Positions 37,454 through 45,727 of a DNA stretch of 64,000 bases are shown here, piece by piece. Position numbers and translations under genes: made by a program. Origin of the DNA: Zavarzinia aquatilis (GTDB lineage: Bacteria > Pseudomonadota > Alphaproteobacteria > Zavarziniales > Zavarziniaceae); contig NZ_QGLE01000005.1 of NCBI RefSeq assembly GCF_003173035.1, positions 62,001-126,000 of the forward strand. Direction: 5' to 3'. The notes beneath the pieces were generated by a model. That model did no database searches and was not told the origin of the DNA. It saw nothing but the letters and a program-made list of their open reading frames with translations. Every line of letters begins with the position of its first letter. Within the stretch, counting starts at the first letter, position 1.

Positions 37454-39631
37454 TCAGCCGGCGTTGGCGATCTGCTCGAACACCGAATGGGGATCGGAGA
37501 TGCCGGGCTTGCCCGTCTCCATCCGGCCAGCGAGGCGGCGGGTGAAGCCGGCGAGATTGTTCACCGTCACGGTGTAATCGTACCAGTTGCCCTGGTCGGA
37601 AATGTCGAGACGCAGCACCTGACGCGCGCCGGCCTCGACCCGGACGTCCTTGGTGTATTTCTCGTAGGCATTGGCCGACACGGTGAAGCGGCACGGCCGC
37701 GCGCCCGTGTTGGTCATCGCGATGTTGAGGCGCGACAGCTCGGGATCGTAGGAGACCGCGATTTCCGGCAGCATCTTGGTGGCACCGACCAGATCGCTGT
37801 CGCCAGTGAAGTGGCGATGGAAGCTGTTCGGCCCGAGAACCCACAGATCGTACTGGCCGGCGTCACCCGCGCTGTCGAAGGTCGCGGCCAGCTTCTTGCC
37901 GGCCTCGACCATGAAGCGGCGGGGAATGCGGTCGAGGTGCAGCTTGTCGTAGACATGGAACACGGCGGCCGATTTGCCGCTGTTGCTGAAGCGCAGGCGC
38001 ACCGCGGCGCCCTCGACCGTGGCATCGACCGACAGTTCGTAGGGCAGGGCGCGGGACGGGCGGATACCCGCCTGCTGCTTGGGCAGGGACTGGGCGTCGA
38101 CAGCCGGCACCGGCACCTGATCCTTCAGATCTTGCGAGACGCGGAGCGCGTCCGCCGACAGCTTGCTGCGCTTCGGCAGGGTCGGCACGGCCGCGTTCGG
38201 ATTGACGAAATCGAAGCAGGAGGTGAGGTCACCCGAGATCGCCCGGCGATAGGGGCTGATGTTGCTTTCGGCGACGCCGAAACGGGCCTCGATGAAGCGC
38301 AGGACCGAGGTGTGGTCGAAGGTCTCCGATGCGACCCAGCCGCCCTTGCTCCACGGCGAGACGACATAGCAGGGCACGCGCGGGCCGGGGCCATAGGGGC
38401 GGCCGTCCGGGCTCGGCTGGCCGGTGGTGCCTTCGGGCGCCGGATGGGTGAAATATTCGGCGGCGACGAGATCGCTCTTCATCGTGGTCGCGCCGGCGGC
38501 GGAGCCGTCCGGGTTGCGCGAGAACACGGCGGGCGAGGGGACGTGATCGAAGAAGCCGTCGTTCTCGTCGAAATTGATGATCAGCACGGTCTTGGACCAG
38601 ACCTCCGGCACGGCGGTCAGGGCCTTCAGGGTCTCCTGGATGTACCAGGCGCCCTGCACCGGGCTCGACGGGCCGGGGTGTTCGCTATAGGTGTCGGGCG
38701 CGACGATCCACGACACTTGCGGCAGGATGCCCAGCTTCACGTCGGTCGCGAATTCCGCCAGCAGGCCACCGAACGGCATGGTGTTGGAAATGCCCTTGTA
38801 GAGCGGGGCCTTGTCGTTCAGCACCTTGGTGTAGGGCAGCCAGGGGAAGCCGGACGAAGTGTTATAGACCTCGTTCGCCTTGCGGTATTGGCGGAAGCCG
38901 GCCAGCGGGTTGTCGGTGAAATTGTTCGGCAGGTTCTGGTAGACCTTCCAGTCGATGCCGGCTTCTTCCAGCCGCTCGGGATAGGTCTTCCAGGTGTAAC
39001 CGTTGGCGGAGCTGTCGAGGCTGTCCCATTCGTTGGTCACGGCGGCGACGCCGGCCGCGCTGGCGCCGCTGCAACCGGTCCAGTGATAGAGACGGTTCGG
39101 GTTGGTGCCGGCATGGATGCCGCAGTGGTAGTTGTCGCAGAGCGTGAAGGCATTGGCGAGGGCCCACTGGAATTCCAGCTCGGCCTTCTCGTAATGACCC
39201 ATCGACTGGTCCTGCTTGTAGGTCGGCCAGTTCGCCATGCGGCCGTGGTCCCAGGCGGCCTGCGCGTTGTCCCAGGAATGCGGCGTGCCGCTGACACGCT
39301 GGGCATTACCCGCCGACTGGTCGAGGTGATAGGGGGTGATGATGCGGGTGCCGTTCGACTGTTCCCACACGCTGCGCCCGCCCGCCAGCGGAATGCTGAA
39401 GCGGTCGCCGAAACCGCGCACGCCCGGGAAGGTGCCGAAGTAATGATCGAAGGCCCGGTTTTCCTGCATCAGGATGACGATATGTTCGACATCCTTGATC
39501 GACTTGGTCGCGTTGTTGGCGTCGATCGCCAGTGCCTGCTGGATGGCGGAGGGAAACACCGTCGCCGCGGCGCTCGCCCCGGCCAGCGTCGCCGTCGTCT
39601 TGAGGAAATTGCGCCTGCTCTCGTCGATCAT
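37454..39631 (-). CDS. Phosphocholine-specific phospholipase C, copy 1 (Tat-exported)
   Basis: 725 residues. The Tat signal is SRRNFLKTTATL (residues 5-16). Catalytic blocks match copy 2: VILMQENRAFDHYFG, NFDENDGFFDHVPSP, PWSKGGWVASETFDHTS. Two C-terminal beta domains of the PlcH/PlcN type end in SDPHSVFEQIANAG (copy 2 ends SDPAHVLEQIAIAG). The pair arose by tandem duplication and has diverged throughout, which may reflect different lipid preference, as between hemolytic and non-hemolytic enzymes of Pseudomonas. An inverted repeat lies about 70 bases upstream of its start. In Pseudomonas such Tat-exported enzymes leave the cell by type II secretion, and type II genes lie just upstream here. 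Confidence 0.93.
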   Translation of the reverse strand: MIDESRRNFLKTTATLAGASAAATVFPSAIQQALAIDANNATKSIKDVEHIVILMQENRAFDHYFGTFPGVRGFGDRFSIPLAGGRSVWEQSNGTRIITPYHLDQSAGNAQRVSGTPHSWDNAQAAWDHGRMANWPTYKQDQSMGHYEKAELEFQWALANAFTLCDNYHCGIHAGTNPNRLYHWTGCSGASAAGVAAVTNEWDSLDSSANGYTWKTYPERLEEAGIDWKVYQNLPNNFTDNPLAGFRQYRKANEVYNTSSGFPWLPYTKVLNDKAPLYKGISNTMPFGGLLAEFATDVKLGILPQVSWIVAPDTYSEHPGPSSPVQGAWYIQETLKALTAVPEVWSKTVLIINFDENDGFFDHVPSPAVFSRNPDGSAAGATTMKSDLVAAEYFTHPAPEGTTGQPSPDGRPYGPGPRVPCYVVSPWSKGGWVASETFDHTSVLRFIEARFGVAESNISPYRRAISGDLTSCFDFVNPNAAVPTLPKRSKLSADALRVSQDLKDQVPVPAVDAQSLPKQQAGIRPSRALPYELSVDATVEGAAVRLRFSNSGKSAAVFHVYDKLHLDRIPRRFMVEAGKKLAATFDSAGDAGQYDLWVLGPNSFHRHFTGDSDLVGATKMLPEIAVSYDPELSRLNIAMTNTGARPCRFTVSANAYEKYTKDVRVEAGARQVLRLDISDQGNWYDYTVTVNNLAGFTRRLAGRMETGKPGISDPHSVFEQIANAG

Positions 39632-39699
39632 GACCTGCCCCTATGGTAATCGTACAGTGGTCGTCGGCCTGTTCCGGCCGCTTGTGGTGCGCCGGAGGA

Positions 39700-39721
39700 T
39701 TGCTGACTTTCATGTCAGCAA
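39700..39721. promoter_or_regulatory. Perfect inverted repeat upstream of the phospholipase genes
   Basis: TTGCTGAC (39700-39707) and GTCAGCAA (39714-39721) flank six bases. It lies about 70 bases before the start of phospholipase copy 1, a position suited to an operator. It resembles a Pho box only in one half (CTGACAT on the minus strand). Confidence 0.45.
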
Positions 39722-39827
39722 GGTTTCAGTCTAGCGACACGGCAGGGTTTAATTGCGCCAGAAATGAACCGAATCCCGGGTGAATCCGGTGCAGTCGGGA
39801 ACAATCCGGGGCGATGGGCCGGGAAAT

Positions 39828-40700
39828 CTAGCCAAAGAGGTCGAGGGACGGCACGAGACCCGCGAGCACGGGCAGGGCGGCAAGGGCGAAGCCGGGGCCG
39901 AGCGGAACGCCGCGTGGCCCGTCGGCGTCGTCGCCAAGGCGGAAACGATCGAGCAGCGGCGCCAGCGCGAGCGCGGCGACCGAGCCGAGCAGCAGCAGGT
40001 GGAACACGGCGAGCACCCCGCCCCAGGCCCCGACGGCGGCGACCAGTTTCCAGTCGCCCCGGGCCAGGGCCTCGTGCCCCAGACGCAGGCGGGCCATGGT
40101 GCCGACCAGGGCCATGACCAGCCAGCCGGTGGCGGCACCCGCGATGGCGTCGCCCGGGGCGATGGCGTCGAGACCGCAGGGGCCAAGCGCCGAAGCCAGC
40201 AAGCCGGCCCACAGCAGGCCGAGGGTCAGCGCGTCGGGCAGATAACCCGACCGGGCATCGACCACGGCGAGGACATAAAGGACGCTGGCGACCAGCACGA
40301 AGGCGACCGCCCGGTCGGCCGGCGCCGGTGCCAGCAGGGCCGCGGCGAGGACGAAGACCACGCCGCCCAGCTCGACCAGCGGGTAGCGCGCCGGCACCCG
40401 CTGCGCGCCGCAGGGGCAATGCCCCCGCAATGCCAGCCAGCCGATCAGCGGCATCGCCTGTGCCCAGGTCAGCGGCCGTCCGCAGGGCGGGCAGCGCGAC
40501 CCCGGATACCACAGGGCGCTGGCCGGCATCCGGCCTTCGATGATGGCGGGCCAGCGTTCCATGGCGACGGTCGCGAAACTGCCGATCATCAATCCCCACA
40601 GCGCCGCCGCCAGCCAGCCGACGAAGGCGGGCAGCAGGGCGCCGAACAGACGGAATTCCGTCAGAATGTCATCGAAACCGTCACAGATCGCGGGCATCAT
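39828..40700 (-). CDS. Prepilin peptidase (A24 family, GspO/PilD-like)
   Basis: 290 residues from the ATG at 40700, with CGGGGG two bases upstream. The N-terminal domain has GSFATVAMERWP and the zinc-type CPPC and CPCG cysteine pairs separated by about 20 residues, as in classical bifunctional peptidase/methylases. Of the two catalytic aspartates, one lies in VVDARSGYLPDALTL and the second in RGDWKLVAAVGAWGG. About seven membrane helices are present. It cleaves prepilin leader peptides at the inner membrane for type II secretion and type IV-like pili. Its start nearly coincides with that of the divergent lytic transglycosylase gene. Confidence 0.9.
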   Translation of the reverse strand: MMPAICDGFDDILTEFRLFGALLPAFVGWLAAALWGLMIGSFATVAMERWPAIIEGRMPASALWYPGSRCPPCGRPLTWAQAMPLIGWLALRGHCPCGAQRVPARYPLVELGGVVFVLAAALLAPAPADRAVAFVLVASVLYVLAVVDARSGYLPDALTLGLLWAGLLASALGPCGLDAIAPGDAIAGAATGWLVMALVGTMARLRLGHEALARGDWKLVAAVGAWGGVLAVFHLLLLGSVAALALAPLLDRFRLGDDADGPRGVPLGPGFALAALPVLAGLVPSLDLFG

Positions 40701-40716
40701 GGCCCCCGAAACGATC

Positions 40717-41148
40717 ATGGAACTCTCGTCTCTCGTCCTCGCCTGCGCGATCAAGGCCGCGACCGCCTACGGGCTGCCGCCGACGGGAATCATTGCCATC
40801 CTGGAAGCGGAAGGCGGCCGCATCGGCGAAGTCAGCGAGAATGCCAACGGCACGCGCGATATCGGTCCGATGCAGGTGAACAGCCTGTGGCTGGAGCCGC
40901 TGGCCCGGAAATGGGGCGTGACCCCCGACGAGGCGGAGGCGGCGCTGCGCGACCGGCCCTGCACCAATATCGCCGTCGGCAGCTATATCCTCGCGGACTG
41001 CATCCACAAGCGTGGCGGCGACTTCTGGGCGGGCGTCGGCTGCTACCACGCGCCGTCCGATCCTGAACGGGCGCGCGCCTATGCCGACCGGGTGGCCGGC
41101 AAGGCGGCCGAGCGTTTCGGCCTCGAGGTCTTCCGGCCCGAGCGTTAG
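40717..41148 (+). CDS. Lytic transglycosylase-fold protein (VirB1/IagB-like)
   Basis: 143 residues from the ATG at 40717; an ATG at 40699 is an alternative whose first bases overlap the prepilin peptidase start. The SLT fold is indicated by the catalytic-Glu segment IIAILEAEGG, NGTRDIGPMQVN and a Cys-containing RPCTNIAVGSYILADCI. The protein is small, with only a weak hydrophobic start (LSSLVLACAIKAA), so export is uncertain. Such enzymes open peptidoglycan locally for secretion machines or pili. Its position between gspO-like and gspD genes supports a role with the type II system. No strong ribosome site was found for either start. Confidence 0.75.
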   Translation: MELSSLVLACAIKAATAYGLPPTGIIAILEAEGGRIGEVSENANGTRDIGPMQVNSLWLEPLARKWGVTPDEAEAALRDRPCTNIAVGSYILADCIHKRGGDFWAGVGCYHAPSDPERARAYADRVAGKAAERFGLEVFRPER

Positions 41149-41180
41149 GCGCGTCTCTCCCATGGCCGGCTCCCTGTCCT

Positions 41181-41262
41181 CGTCACGTCGGCGAAAGCCG
41201 GAGCCTTGGCGCGACAGAGGCGCATCCGCCGGCACGAAATCCCGGCCTGCGCCGGGATGACG
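41181..41262. repeat. Intergenic palindromic repeat, copy 1
   Basis: CGTCACGTCGGCGAAAGCCGG at the left and CCGGCCTGCGCCGGGATGACG at the right form imperfect outer arms around a variable centre, in the gap between the transglycosylase and gspD genes. It shares the CCCGGCCT-CGCC-GGATGAC end with the element at 50302-50380. Confidence 0.65.
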
Positions 41263-41282
41263 ATGGGGAGCCGTGCCGCCGC

Positions 41283-43448
41283 TCAGGGGCGCAGACCTTC
41301 CGAAGGGGCGGCGGGCAGCGGCTTCACCGAGCGGATCTTCTCGCGCAATTCATCGGTGATGCGCTGGGCATCCGCGGCATTCCGCACCACGCGCGGCGTG
41401 AGCAGGATCAGCAGTTCGGTCCGGTCCTTGGAATCGGTGGTGGTGCCGAACAGCGGCCCGAGGAAGGGCAGGTTGCGCAGATAGGGCAGCCCCGAATTGT
41501 CCGACTGATTGGTCTCGGTGATCAGGCCGCCGAGAGCGATGGTCTGACCGTCCTCGACCGCGACCGAACTGGCGACCCGGCGCTGCTGGATGGTCGGCGA
41601 GTCGAGGGCCGACGTGGTCGTCTTCACCACGTTGCTCACCTCCTGCGAGATGTCGAGCAGGACGACACCGCTGTCATTCACCCGGGGCGTGATGCGCAGG
41701 ATGATGCCGGTGTCGCGATATTCGATCGAATTGACGATGCGGGCGGTCGAGGTATCGGTGCTTTCCGCCGACTGGGTGGCCACGGGGACCTGGTCGCCGA
41801 CCTGCAGCGAGGCGGTCTGGTTGTTGAGCACCAGGAGCTTGGGCGCCGAGACGACGTTGATGTTCGTCACGCCGGCGAGGGCATTCAACACGCTGGTGAT
41901 CGAGTCCCCGTTCGAGACCAGATAGGAAAAGCCCGGGAAGACCTGGCCGATGGCGCCCGACGCGAATTCGCTCAACGAGAATTTGCTGTTGCCGGTCTGG
42001 AAGAACCATTGCACGCCGTAACGCAGGTCGTTGTTCAGCGTGACCTCGGTCACCGCGGATTCGATCATCACCTGCAGCGGCAGCACGTCGAGCTTGCGCA
42101 GGGCGTCGGCGACGATTTCATACTGCTGCGGCTTGGCGTGGATGACGATGGAGTTGGAAATCTCGTCGGCGCTGATGTTCACCGCGCCTTCCGCCTCGCC
42201 GAGGTCGACGCTGAGGCCGGTGGCCGCGCCGCCGCCCTGACCGTCGATGCCGGGCATGGTCGGCGGGGTGGGCAGGCTGCCGTCGGTCGCGCCGGTCTGG
42301 CCGAGGCCGCTGGTCGAGGCGGTGGAGGTGCCAAAACCGCCGAGGCTGGCGCTGCCCGCATTCGACGACGGACTGGAAGCGGCCGCGCTCGTGCCGCCGT
42401 CCTTGCCGGCGCCGAAGGCCGACGCCAGCACCTTGGCGAGGTCGCTGGCCCGGCCGTTCTGCACCCGGTAGACGAAGAGCCGGCGGCGCGAGCCCTGGGC
42501 TTCCCGGTCCAGCATCTCGACGAGGGTGCGCACCCGGTCGAGATATTCCGCCCGGTTGGAAATCGCCAGGATGCCGTTCACCTGCTGCACCGGCACGAAG
42601 CGGATGGTGCCGGCGGTGGGCACGCCCTCGGCGTTCAGCAACTGGGTCAGTTGCTCGACGAGGTTCCGGCTGTCGGTCCATTGCGGCACGATCAGCGCGA
42701 AGGAGACGCCGCGCAGCCAGTCGACGTCGAATTGCTGCGCGAGCTCGCGCAGGCTGCGCCGGCTGACCGAACTGCCGCTGACCAGCAGGATGTTGCGCGC
42801 GGCATCGGCTTCGATCCGCGCCGTGTTGGGCACCATTTCGGCCAGCAGATCCTTCAGCGCCGTCGCCGAGACGAAGCGCAGGGGAATGGCTTCGGTCCCG
42901 GTGCCGGGGTCGTTCGGGCCGAGCAGGCCGATGGAGCGCGGCTCGCCGCCCGCCGGCATGATCGTGTAGAGATTGCCTTCGCGGATCAGGATCAACTGGG
43001 CCGCCTGCAAGCCGGCCTCCAGCGTCGGCAGCACCCGGTCGCGGCGGATCGGCTGGGCGGTCTCGATGGTGATCTGGCCCTGGGCCTCGGGGTCGACGGC
43101 GTAGGTCAGGCCGAGGATATCTCCCAGCACCGCCTTGGCGACGTCGCGCACCTCGGCATTGGTGAAGTTCAGGCTGACGTCGCCGCCGGCGGTGTCGTCA
43201 TTCGTCGCGGCGGGCGCGCCCAGCACTTGTCCGGTGCCCCTTATGATGCGGGTCTGGGTGCCGAGCGGCTGATAGCCGTCGTCTGGCCGGCCGGGGGCGA
43301 TGCCGGGCAGGGGGCGCGGACCCGCGGGCACGGTGTTGCCGACGACGGTGGCGCCCTGCACCTCGGTCTGTGGCGTCCCCGTGGTGTCGCAGCCGGCGAG
43401 GGCCAGCGCGAGGGCGGTGAGGGTGCCCAGGGCCTTGCGACTGGTCAT
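41283..43448 (-). CDS. gspD: Type II secretion system secretin GspD
   Basis: 721 residues. A lipoprotein signal ends LALAGC (Cys about 19). The N0 domain starts VSLNFTNAEVRDVAKAVLG, and N1-N3 domains follow (SGSSVSRRSLRELAQQFDVDW, RRLFVYRVQNGRASDLAKVL). A Gly/Ser/Ala/Pro-rich insertion of about 65 residues lies in N3. The secretin core has QVGDQVPVATQ, the IEYRDTGIILRITPRV stretch and VAVEDGQTIALGGLI. It forms the outer membrane channel. The lipid anchor may replace a pilotin. Its start overlaps the gspC stop by four bases, so the two are co-translated. Confidence 0.92.
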   Translation of the reverse strand: MTSRKALGTLTALALALAGCDTTGTPQTEVQGATVVGNTVPAGPRPLPGIAPGRPDDGYQPLGTQTRIIRGTGQVLGAPAATNDDTAGGDVSLNFTNAEVRDVAKAVLGDILGLTYAVDPEAQGQITIETAQPIRRDRVLPTLEAGLQAAQLILIREGNLYTIMPAGGEPRSIGLLGPNDPGTGTEAIPLRFVSATALKDLLAEMVPNTARIEADAARNILLVSGSSVSRRSLRELAQQFDVDWLRGVSFALIVPQWTDSRNLVEQLTQLLNAEGVPTAGTIRFVPVQQVNGILAISNRAEYLDRVRTLVEMLDREAQGSRRRLFVYRVQNGRASDLAKVLASAFGAGKDGGTSAAASSPSSNAGSASLGGFGTSTASTSGLGQTGATDGSLPTPPTMPGIDGQGGGAATGLSVDLGEAEGAVNISADEISNSIVIHAKPQQYEIVADALRKLDVLPLQVMIESAVTEVTLNNDLRYGVQWFFQTGNSKFSLSEFASGAIGQVFPGFSYLVSNGDSITSVLNALAGVTNINVVSAPKLLVLNNQTASLQVGDQVPVATQSAESTDTSTARIVNSIEYRDTGIILRITPRVNDSGVVLLDISQEVSNVVKTTTSALDSPTIQQRRVASSVAVEDGQTIALGGLITETNQSDNSGLPYLRNLPFLGPLFGTTTDSKDRTELLILLTPRVVRNAADAQRITDELREKIRSVKPLPAAPSEGLRP

Positions 43449-44107
43449 TTCTCGATGAACCTCTCGATGCCGGGCATGTTCTGCATGGCCGGCGGCAGCC
43501 AGGATTTGTCGGGACGCGGCGCCGTCGCCGGATCGGTCGCCCGGTCCGAACCCGGCGGCATTTCGCCCGCTGTCGGAGGGGCCCCGGGGCGATCGTCGCC
43601 GGTCAGGTCGTCGTCGGGCAATGTATCCATCTCGGCCGGGCGAGGGTCCGGCTCGCCCGACCCGGTTGACGGCGCGGCGGGGGCGGCGCCCAGCGTCAGG
43701 CGCAGGCTTTCGCCGTCTCGGGTCAGGGTGACGGCGTCGGGCAGGATGGCGTCGACGGTCCAGCCCTCGACCTCGTCGCCGGGGCGGATGCGGCGGGTGT
43801 CGCGTTCCCCGATGCGCAGGAGCGCCGTCGCCGATTCCGCCGTCGTGCCGATGCCGATCACGGCGAAATACTCGGCCGTTGTCGTATCGGCGGGGCCGGC
43901 AGCAGGCCGACGGTCGGGCGAGAACAGGGGTCTTGCCTCGATCTCCGGAAATTCGGGTGCCGCCGGTCCCTCGACCAGCGCCGGTCGCCGCGCGGCGAGG
44001 CCGGCGTCGTCGGCCGGCAGGTCACCGGTCGGCAGCATCACCTGAAGCGCGGCCAGTCCCGCCAGCAGGAGGCAGGCAAGCACGGCGGGGAGAAAGCGAA
44101 GCATCAT
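43445..44107 (-). CDS. Type II secretion system protein GspC-like
   Basis: 220 residues. One N-terminal membrane helix (about 4-28) and a homology-region domain with EARPLFSPDRRP, AEYFAVIGIGTTAESATALL, IRPGDEVEGWTVDAILPDAVTL match GspC/PilP-like inner membrane proteins that connect to the secretin. No PDZ or coiled-coil module follows; the last 70 residues are Pro/Asp/Ala-rich. It overlaps gspD. Two adjacent ATG codons (44107, 44104) could start it. GspE, F and the pseudopilins are absent from the window. Confidence 0.8.
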   Translation of the reverse strand: MMLRFLPAVLACLLLAGLAALQVMLPTGDLPADDAGLAARRPALVEGPAAPEFPEIEARPLFSPDRRPAAGPADTTTAEYFAVIGIGTTAESATALLRIGERDTRRIRPGDEVEGWTVDAILPDAVTLTRDGESLRLTLGAAPAAPSTGSGEPDPRPAEMDTLPDDDLTGDDRPGAPPTAGEMPPGSDRATDPATAPRPDKSWLPPAMQNMPGIERFIEK

Positions 44108-44333
44108 GCGGACCCGGCGCCGGCCCGTATCGGACGGCGCGGCACCGCGGTCCCTCGACCTTCGCCTCGCAATGTCATCACGTTGCCTTCTCCGGCCGAC
44201 GCTCTACCAACAATTGTCGGAGCCGCAACGGTATTCCGTTCGCGCTCCGCTCACGAGGCATCTAATCGAAATCGGCCCCGGGCGCCAAAACCTTCCTGCG
44301 GCTTTATCAAAAATTCACATTCGCGGGCGGCCG

Positions 44334-45503
44334 TCAGACCGCTTCGCCCGCGGCATGGCCGCTCGACCACGCCCACTGGAAATTATAGCCGCCGAGCCAG
44401 CCGGTGACGTCGACTGCCTCGCCGATGAAATGGAGACCGGGCACCTTGACCGCGCCGAGGGTGCGGGACGACAGGTCGCGGGTATCGACCCCGCCCGCCG
44501 TCACCTCGGCCTTGGCGAAGCCCTCGGTGCCGGCCGGGATCGGGCGCCAGCGGTTGATCCGCTCGGCGAGGGCGGTCAGGGCCTTGTCGCCGGTCTCGCC
44601 GATGGGGCGGGGCTGGTCGCTGGCCAGACCTTGGGCGAGGCGGGCGGGCAGAACCTCGGCCAGCACGGTCTTGACCTCGGCCCTCGGCCGCTCGGCCTTG
44701 CGCGCCTTCAGGAAGGCGGCGATGTCGGTATCGGGCGCGAGGTCGAAGTCGATCGCCTGTCCCGCCCGCCAGTAGGACGAGATTTGCAGCACCGCCGGGC
44801 CCGACAGGCCGCGATGGGTGAACAGCAGTTTCTCGCGGAAGCTGGCCGGACCGAGGCGCGCCACCGCCTCGACCGAAACGCCGGACAGCGGCGCCGCCAG
44901 CGCGAGGTCGTCGCCCCCGAGGGTCAGCGGTACCAGCGCCGGTCGGGGCGTGACCACGCGCAGGCCGAACTGCCGGGCGATGTCATAGGCGAAGCCGGTC
45001 GCGCCCATCTTCGGGATGGACGGCCCGCCGGTGGCGACGACGAGGCTGCGGCCCAGCACCTCACCCCGGTCGGTGCTGACCCTGAAATGGCTGCCATCGT
45101 GGCCGACCTCGGTAATGCGCGTCCCGGTTTCGATCCGCACCCCGGCCGCCGCGCATTCGCCCAGCAGCATCTCGACGATCTGCCGGGCCGAGCCGTCGCA
45201 GAACAGTTGGCCCAGCGTCTTTTCATGCCAGGCAATGCCGTGCCGGTTCACGAGGTCGATGAAATCGTGCTGGGTGTAGCGGCTGAGGGCGGATTTGCAG
45301 AAATGCGGGTTTTCGGAGAGGAAGCTCTCGGGTCTCGCGTCAAGATTTGTAAAATTGCAGCGACCACCACCGGAAATGATGATTTTGGCCCCGGGCTGAT
45401 TGCCGCCTTCCAGAACAAGGGGGCGAAGATTTCGATTTCCGGCTGTAATGGCGCACATCAATCCCGCTGCGCCTGCGCCTATTACTATGGAATCAACTAT
45501 CAA
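44334..45503 (-). CDS. BaiN/HI0933-family NAD(P)/FAD-dependent oxidoreductase
   Basis: 389 residues from a TTG at 45503, with GGGAG eight bases upstream; it replaces the usual ATG and opens directly into the FAD-binding motif VIGAGAAGLMCAITAG. The signature IIISGGGRCNFTNLD follows and is diagnostic of the YhiN/HI0933 flavoproteins. Later blocks are VVATGGPSIPKMGATG, LLFTHRGLSGPAVLQIS and the C-terminal FIGEAVDVTGWLGGYNFQWAWSSG (quoted in parts). Family members are flavoproteins of mostly unknown substrate; BaiN acts on bile-acid intermediates in clostridia. The 225 bases to gspC hold no gene that I can see. Confidence 0.88.
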   Translation of the reverse strand: MIVDSIVIGAGAAGLMCAITAGNRNLRPLVLEGGNQPGAKIIISGGGRCNFTNLDARPESFLSENPHFCKSALSRYTQHDFIDLVNRHGIAWHEKTLGQLFCDGSARQIVEMLLGECAAAGVRIETGTRITEVGHDGSHFRVSTDRGEVLGRSLVVATGGPSIPKMGATGFAYDIARQFGLRVVTPRPALVPLTLGGDDLALAAPLSGVSVEAVARLGPASFREKLLFTHRGLSGPAVLQISSYWRAGQAIDFDLAPDTDIAAFLKARKAERPRAEVKTVLAEVLPARLAQGLASDQPRPIGETGDKALTALAERINRWRPIPAGTEGFAKAEVTAGGVDTRDLSSRTLGAVKVPGLHFIGEAVDVTGWLGGYNFQWAWSSGHAAGEAV

Positions 45504-45727
45504 TGATTTTCTCCCTGTATCTAATATACTTTAGTTGATTTGGAAATGTCCGATAGAAATTCGACGGTCTGATTGACCGCCAACAATACAGACAATAACT
45601 TCATGCGCGAAACATGCCTCGGAAGGGGGCTTGCCCGCAGCTGATTCGTGGTGACGCGACAACGCGGGGGTGGGCCGCAGGCATGGTTCGTTCTTTGTAA
45701 ATTCAGGACTTACCGGGGGGTAAGATC

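Noticed and set aside
34909..37545. Long plus-strand frames opposite both phospholipase C genes (878 and 749 residues)
   Set aside because: Both mirror the minus-strand paralogues, so their mutual similarity is a by-product of the tandem duplication and not evidence of a gene.
44108..44333. Possible small gene or riboswitch between gspC and the flavoprotein gene
   Set aside because: No ribosome site, conserved fold or family-like frame was visible; nothing supports a feature here.
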